Assembly: GCA_973895155.1 (NCBI GenBank)
Contig: OZ316892.1
Span: forward strand, 3,968,001-4,032,000
DNA: 64,000 nt
Origin: Marsupella aquatica
Lineage: Eukaryota; Marchantiophyta
Direction: 5' to 3'
In this document: positions 59,475 to 64,000 of the stretch, one piece after another
Numbering within the stretch: position 1 is the stretch's first letter
How the letters are laid out: the number at the start of each line of letters is the position of its first letter
Translations under genes and position numbers: made by a program
The notes under the pieces: model-generated
The model's database searches: none
What the model was told of the DNA's origin: nothing
Seen by the model: the letters and a program-made list of their open reading frames with translations, nothing else

Positions 59475-60253
59475 CATATTTGGTCGAGAGAAGTCTACAG
59501 TCCACACCCCTCTAGCTGTACTCCACCCAAGGAAACGAACGACATATTTTGTCGAGAGAAGTCCACAGGACCACAGTCCACACCCCTGTAGCTGTACTCC
59601 ACCCAAGTAAACGAAATTTACGCACACCCCTGTAGCTGTACTCCACCCCAGGAAACGAACGACATATTTTGTCGAGAGAAGTCCACAGTCCACACCCCTG
59701 TAGCTGTACTCCACCCAAGTAAACGAAATTTACGCACACCCCTGTAGCTGTACTCCACCCAAGGAAACGAACGACATATTTTGTCGAGAGAAGTCCACAG
59801 TCCACACCCCTGTAGCTGTACTCCACCCAAGTAAACGAAATTTACGCACACCCCTGTAGCTGTACTCCACCCAAGGAAACGAACGACATATTTTGTCGAG
59901 AGAAGTCCACAGGACCACAGTCCACACCCCTGTAGCTGTACTCCACCCAAGTAAACGAAATTTACGCACACCCCTGTAGCTGTACTCCACCCGAGGAAAC
60001 GAACGACATATTTTGTCGAGAGAAGTCCACAGTCCACACCCCTGTAGCTGTACTCCACCCAAGTAAACGAAATTTACGCACACCCCTGTAGCTGTACTCC
60101 ACCCAAGGAAACGAACGACATATTTTGTCGAGAGAAGTCCACAGTCCACACCCCTGTAGCTGTACTCCACCCAAGGAAACGAACGAGTCGAGAGAAGTCC
60201 ACAGTCGACACCCCTGTAGCTGTACTCCACCCAAGTAAACGAAATTTACGCAG
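59475..60253. repeat. Higher-order minisatellite, alternating 68-bp and 44-bp units
   Basis: Thirteen copies of 'cacccctgtagctgtactcc' are followed alternately by a long tail (ggaaacgaacgacatatttt, gtcgagagaagtccac) and a short tail (aagtaaacgaaatttacgca). Together they form a 112-bp higher-order period. Two long units carry an extra 8 bp (ggaccaca). Copies are almost identical, so the array is young. The overlapping minus-strand open frames are caused by the repeat lacking stop codons. Confidence 0.95.
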
Positions 60254-60518
60254 TCCGATGTCTTGGTTTTCGGGTGGGCTAATTAAGGTCTTATGGGTCT
60301 GTGAGAATTTCTTGGTTTTCGCGTGGGCTAATTAAGATCTTATGGTTGTGATTAATTTAGATCTCTGATCCGTAGGAGGCATAGGCTCATGAAGATATTA
60401 TGGCTGTGATAAGATCTTATGGTTGTCAGTAATTTGGATTAATATGAATCTGGTCCTCCGTATAGACCTGGTCCAAACATTGGGATTGAACTGACTAGTA
60501 CATTTTACAATAGAGAAA

Positions 60519-60534
60519 AACCCTAAACCCTAAA
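60519..60534. repeat. Short telomere-type motif
   Basis: 'aaccctaaaccctaaa', a little over two units of the plant telomere repeat, immediately left of an NLR gene fragment. It could be a telobox regulatory site, a trace of break repair, or chance. Confidence 0.5.
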
Positions 60535-60537
60535 TAT

Positions 60538-60768
60538 CGTGCAAGGCCGCACACTTCACAAGGCCAGGTATTGCCCCTTCGTCTTTGGCAATAGTGAGCT
60601 TGAGAAATTGTTTTCTGTGGCAGCCAGATTTTGAACTACAAGAGCTGCAAGTTCTTGCACTCGAGGCATCTCTTGCGCCATCGTCGTTGCTACCTCGTTC
60701 CCGGACCAACCTGCATGATCCAAGGGCATATTTATCTGCTGATCCAAGTGGGCACAAGAGAGCCAGAG
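60538..60768 (-). pseudogene. Second detached fragment of the ARM region
   Basis: Nearly the same sequence as about 49030-49260: cttcacaaggcca, gcaatagtgagcttgagaaa, gccagattttgaa, gcaagttcttgcactcgagg, ggcatatttatctgctgatc. Both fragments share the same left-hand ARM codons and the same non-ARM right end, so one was copied from the other or both came from one rearranged parent. No start and no complete domain. Confidence 0.85.
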
Positions 60769-60769
60769 T

Positions 60770-62090
60770 CCTAAAAAAAACTCTTAACGTTATGAACGCA
60801 ATATACACGATATTCTATATGATCCTATTCAACTCTAATTATTTCGGCTTTACAGGGAAACTGCATGTCAATCTAACTTGCTTACAATAACCTGATGATA
60901 TTTTGAGGAAAAATATGTCAATGACGCCAGATGCGGTGGCTATCACTGGCAAAATGCCTACCTGGAATCATCATGCTACTGCTGGGAGTTCCGTCGGATA
61001 CCACCCTCTCATAGATAGAAGATGGAGAGCGCTCCTGTTGTTCAATTTTACGAGTTGATCTTCTAGCCCCAACATATAGAAATCCGGATATCCGATTCAA
61101 TGATGGTAAAGTCGGACCTGGACAGGCCCCTTGATCGGAAAGCAGAAGCCTAAATCGCCACCCTTGTAAGAGATGTCGGACACAAGGTAAGCACTCCCAC
61201 TGCCTGCATTTTACTCTGAGTGCTCCCGAGAGTGCTCCAAACCCTGCAAGAAAGAAACGACAGACATCAGCCCCACGCTTCAGTGTAACAATACTCTGTT
61301 TGAATTAGGAAGGCTCGTGGAGCAGATCCGACGACCATCTTGACAAATAAATCAGGAAGGACACATTTGAAGCTGGTGGAGACATAGAATGAATGGAAAA
61401 AGAAATTCTAAGCCCACGGAGACAAAGAACTACTTATGGACAGATTTGAAGTGCAGACAGAAAGAACGATAAAATGAACAGTTATTCAACATAAAGGAAT
61501 GAAGTAGGGTGAACAAACAGAATTTTTGCTCAAGGGGATAGAGAGCAAAATTTAGTCTATTTTCAGTCATCGGTAATCAACAACGGATGAAGCCAAAGGA
61601 GTTGAAGCACACAGGGTCACGGAGCGAAAGAATCAACAGACCAAGAACAACAATAAAGCAATGAACACACCAACCTTGACTCCTGGAGACAAAACGAATA
61701 AATGTGACCTTCCGGTTGCTCTCTTGCGCACCTGGCACCGTTGTACAATAGCGCATCCCGTGCACAATTTGCGATACAATATCAATAAATGCTCAGTTCG
61801 CAGCATGGTCACTTGATTCGATCCTCATAGACGTTTTAGTATCCTACGTAATGGCGAGAGCCTACGACTTGAATTTGTTTACTCACAGTGCGGGATGTCA
61901 TGGCTGTAATGAAACCAGCAAGCTTTCATGACCGATATCTGACATAAACAAATTTAGCACAGTTTCAACCAAGGATCATGGCAAAGAAGGAATGTTGTGC
62001 CACAAAGCTGACAACGTGTGACACTGATCGAACTATCGTAGCCAATGTGTTTTACGGGGCTTACTCTTAAGTATGGATGTGCTACGTAGT
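60770..62090. other. Spacer with partial homology to the flank of the NLR-like gene
   Basis: No coding exon recognised. The right end (about 61985-62090) matches the 3' flank and last codons of the large gene (about 49370-49470: ccacaaagctgacaacgtgt, cggggcttactc), so the duplicated block starts about here. Confidence 0.55.
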
Positions 62091-62096
62091 GCTGTC

Positions 62097-64000
62097 AGCT
62101 GTCAACCCGTGGAGGTTTGATTCGTAACGCCGACTCTGCATCTGTGCGAGCTTCATCCTCATCCTTAAACAAGAATTTTACATACGCGCGGTGTTTCAGC
62201 ATCCAATAGTCATCGGTTTCGCGTTTCAACCCTTCATCCAAATCTGCTAGAGCACCCTCCAGGGCCCCCTTCATTCCTTTGAACACACCTCTTTCTTGCA
62301 AGGCAAAAGGACTTGAAAAATTGCTGTCGCTGACATTGACAGCCTCATTGGCATCCTCAAGCGCCCCTTCAAGATCTCCAGGCTTTGGTTTCACAAACCG
62401 CCGTGGACTGCCATCAAAGACACCACATTCAATACTAATTGAACAGGCCACTTACAACATGATAAACAAATCTTCACTACAATTGCAAATTTGGCCGGCA
62501 CTGGATTTCGACATTACGCAGGCAAGTAAATCCAATGCAGGGTGTTATGAGCAGAAGTCTCCAATCTACGTTTTATTGCGACTAGCTTTAGAAACGTTAG
62601 ACTCCATCACACCTAGAAGTCAGTTTTGGGATGCCTCCTATCCTGGTTAGCTACTACGAGTGAATTAGAAGTCAGAATTATAGATTGTCCTTGGATTGTG
62701 TTGGACTTCTGTCACTAGGTACTGTTAGTCGGAGAAGTCGAACCCTCTTTGTAAGCAGAACGAGCGGAAACGTATCTTTGAATTCTAGAGAGAGTCAGGT
62801 CTGCTAGATTGGATCATCCCCTGAATCATGATAGTGAAAACCGCATGACGACACTGCCGAGTTTCTCAATCCTCTGTCTCATTGAGTAGCACTGATCATA
62901 CCATGAGAGGACCGATACCCATCCATGCCTATCTTGATCGAAATTGATATTATTTGCGCATATTTTTGTCACTTGGATTGGGATTTTTCATGTTGATGAA
63001 TTCAAATCAATGCAGTAGAGGGTGGGAGTTTTGTACAGTTTATATTCACGTACCTTCAAATTTCCGCACCAGCTCTGTTGAGTACGTCAGCTACAAGATC
63101 AAGGTCAGATAAGGCTTCCGTGTACATTCCCATAAAGATGAATGCAATGGCCCTTCCTCGATAACCCTGAGCGGACGTCAACTGTGGGATTTATCAAAGT
63201 CAGGGCGCCTGCTCCGTATTGAGTTTCTGGAAGGACACCACCAGCAAGCTTGACAAGCCCATCAAACACCTTCTGTTTGTTGAGGCATCGCCTTTGCCCA
63301 TTCAAACTGCGCGAGGAACCACAACCCTAAACCATGCTGCCCGTTTTTGCAAAACATGGCGATCATGCATGTCAAACAACTGTACAAGGCCACCTATTGC
63401 CCCCTTTCATTGGCAACACCGAGTTTGACAGAGGTATTTTTTGTGGCAGCCAGATTTCGAGATAAACGGGTTTCCCGTTCTTGCAATCTAGGCTTCTGGT
63501 GTGCAGACAACAGATTTGCCAAGCTACCCAAGGCTACCTCTTCATTTAGAAAGTATTGTGGATAGCCACTGTGCTTGCTAGATTTGTCAAACCCACTGCA
63601 TGACTGACTTCATGTGCGTACCAGAACAACGGTAATGCTCTTCCTCAGTAACACGGAGCCTGAGATTGTTATCTTCCGTAGCATATAAACTTATCATTGC
63701 ACGTAATGCTGATGTCCCCACTTCAGGCTCGTTGTTCGCCAATAAGAGCTTCATGTGGGTATTGAGGACTTCTCTTCACTAGGAATGCTCTACCTGATAG
63801 GATCCGTGTGGAATAGATTTGTAACTTCATTATGGTCCACCTGACTGATCCGTGTGAGCTAGATTTGCAAGAGTCTTGGCTACCAGTTCTTGCAAATGAG
63901 GGCGCTCATGCAAGGCCTGACACTTCACAAGGCCAGCTACTACCCCCCTTTGGTTGGCAATACGGAGCTTGAGATCCTTATCTTTCGTAGCAGTTAGATT
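62097..64000 (-). pseudogene. Decayed paralogue of the NLR-like gene, 3' part, runs off the window
   Basis: The TPR exon (about 62445-62097) is readable with GDLEGALEDANEAVN and ALADLDEGLKRETDD, and ends early in TGA compared with the intact gene. The preceding intron (about 62450-63050) is also homologous to the intact one. From 63060 to the edge the ARM exon is visible in pieces (ETQYGAGALTLINP, then ARM-like codons), but broken by frameshifts and deletions, for example around 63190-63300 and 63590-63840. NB-ARC and hydrolase parts would lie beyond 64000. Same orientation as the 57712 gene, so this is a head-to-tail duplicate. Confidence 0.85.

Noticed and set aside
59352-60234. Five overlapping minus-strand open frames of 90-166 codons
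   Set aside because: All are the 112-bp repeat read in successive frames.
1-64000. CRISPR array, bacterial operons or ribosome-binding sites
   Set aside because: Repeats here lack unique equal-length spacers, and introns with plant-type gene families show a eukaryotic nuclear genome.

Overview
The window looks like nuclear DNA of a land plant, most likely a bryophyte and plausibly a liverwort. It has GT-AG introns of about 100-850 bp, long untranslated leaders, plant-specific families (BYPASS1-like, C2-type phospholipase D, an MTERF6-like mTERF, a plant-type capping protein), a Ty1/copia retrotransposon, and an NLR-like gene with an alpha/beta-hydrolase N-terminus. From general knowledge, hydrolase-NB-ARC receptors are typical of liverworts. 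The species is inferred; nothing here proves it.

Layout. 1-5600: repeat-rich spacer and the leader of a BYPASS1-like gene (CDS 5616-6650, +). 6651-11835: spacer and the (CT)n-containing leader of an mTERF6-like organelle gene (11836-12876, +). 13790-17129: an unrecognised multi-exon gene (+) whose first four exons join in a consistent phase. 17207-19502: a three-exon 2-oxoglutarate/Fe(II) dioxygenase (+). 19780-21290: minisatellites, an 18-bp perfect palindrome and a short dispersed repeat. 21307-27345: a complete but coding-dead Ty1/copia element on the minus strand with nearly identical LTRs. 27346-31250: AT-rich spacer with decayed repeats and a solo LTR with a perfect 5-bp target duplication. 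33300-37846: a seven-exon phospholipase D (+). 39438-43780: a ten-exon F-actin capping protein alpha subunit (-), convergent with the PLD. 44750-48870: spacer.

48870-64000 is the most unusual part. It carries a very large minus-strand gene (57712-49411, seven exons) with an alpha/beta-hydrolase domain, an NB-ARC ATPase, more than 20 armadillo-like repeats and a TPR tail. This is a plant NLR architecture in which ARM plus TPR replaces the LRR. The hydrolase nucleophile is Cys instead of Ser, and there is one apparent single-base frameshift in the hydrolase exon. The gene is flanked by three decayed relatives (48872-49260, 60538-60768, 62097-64000 and beyond) and by a 112-bp higher-order minisatellite, so it belongs to a duplicating cluster of the kind usual for immune-receptor genes.

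The single-copy genes suggest no shared pathway. The one possible link is the convergent PLD and capping-protein pair: PLD makes phosphatidic acid, and plant capping protein is a known phosphatidic-acid-regulated actin factor.
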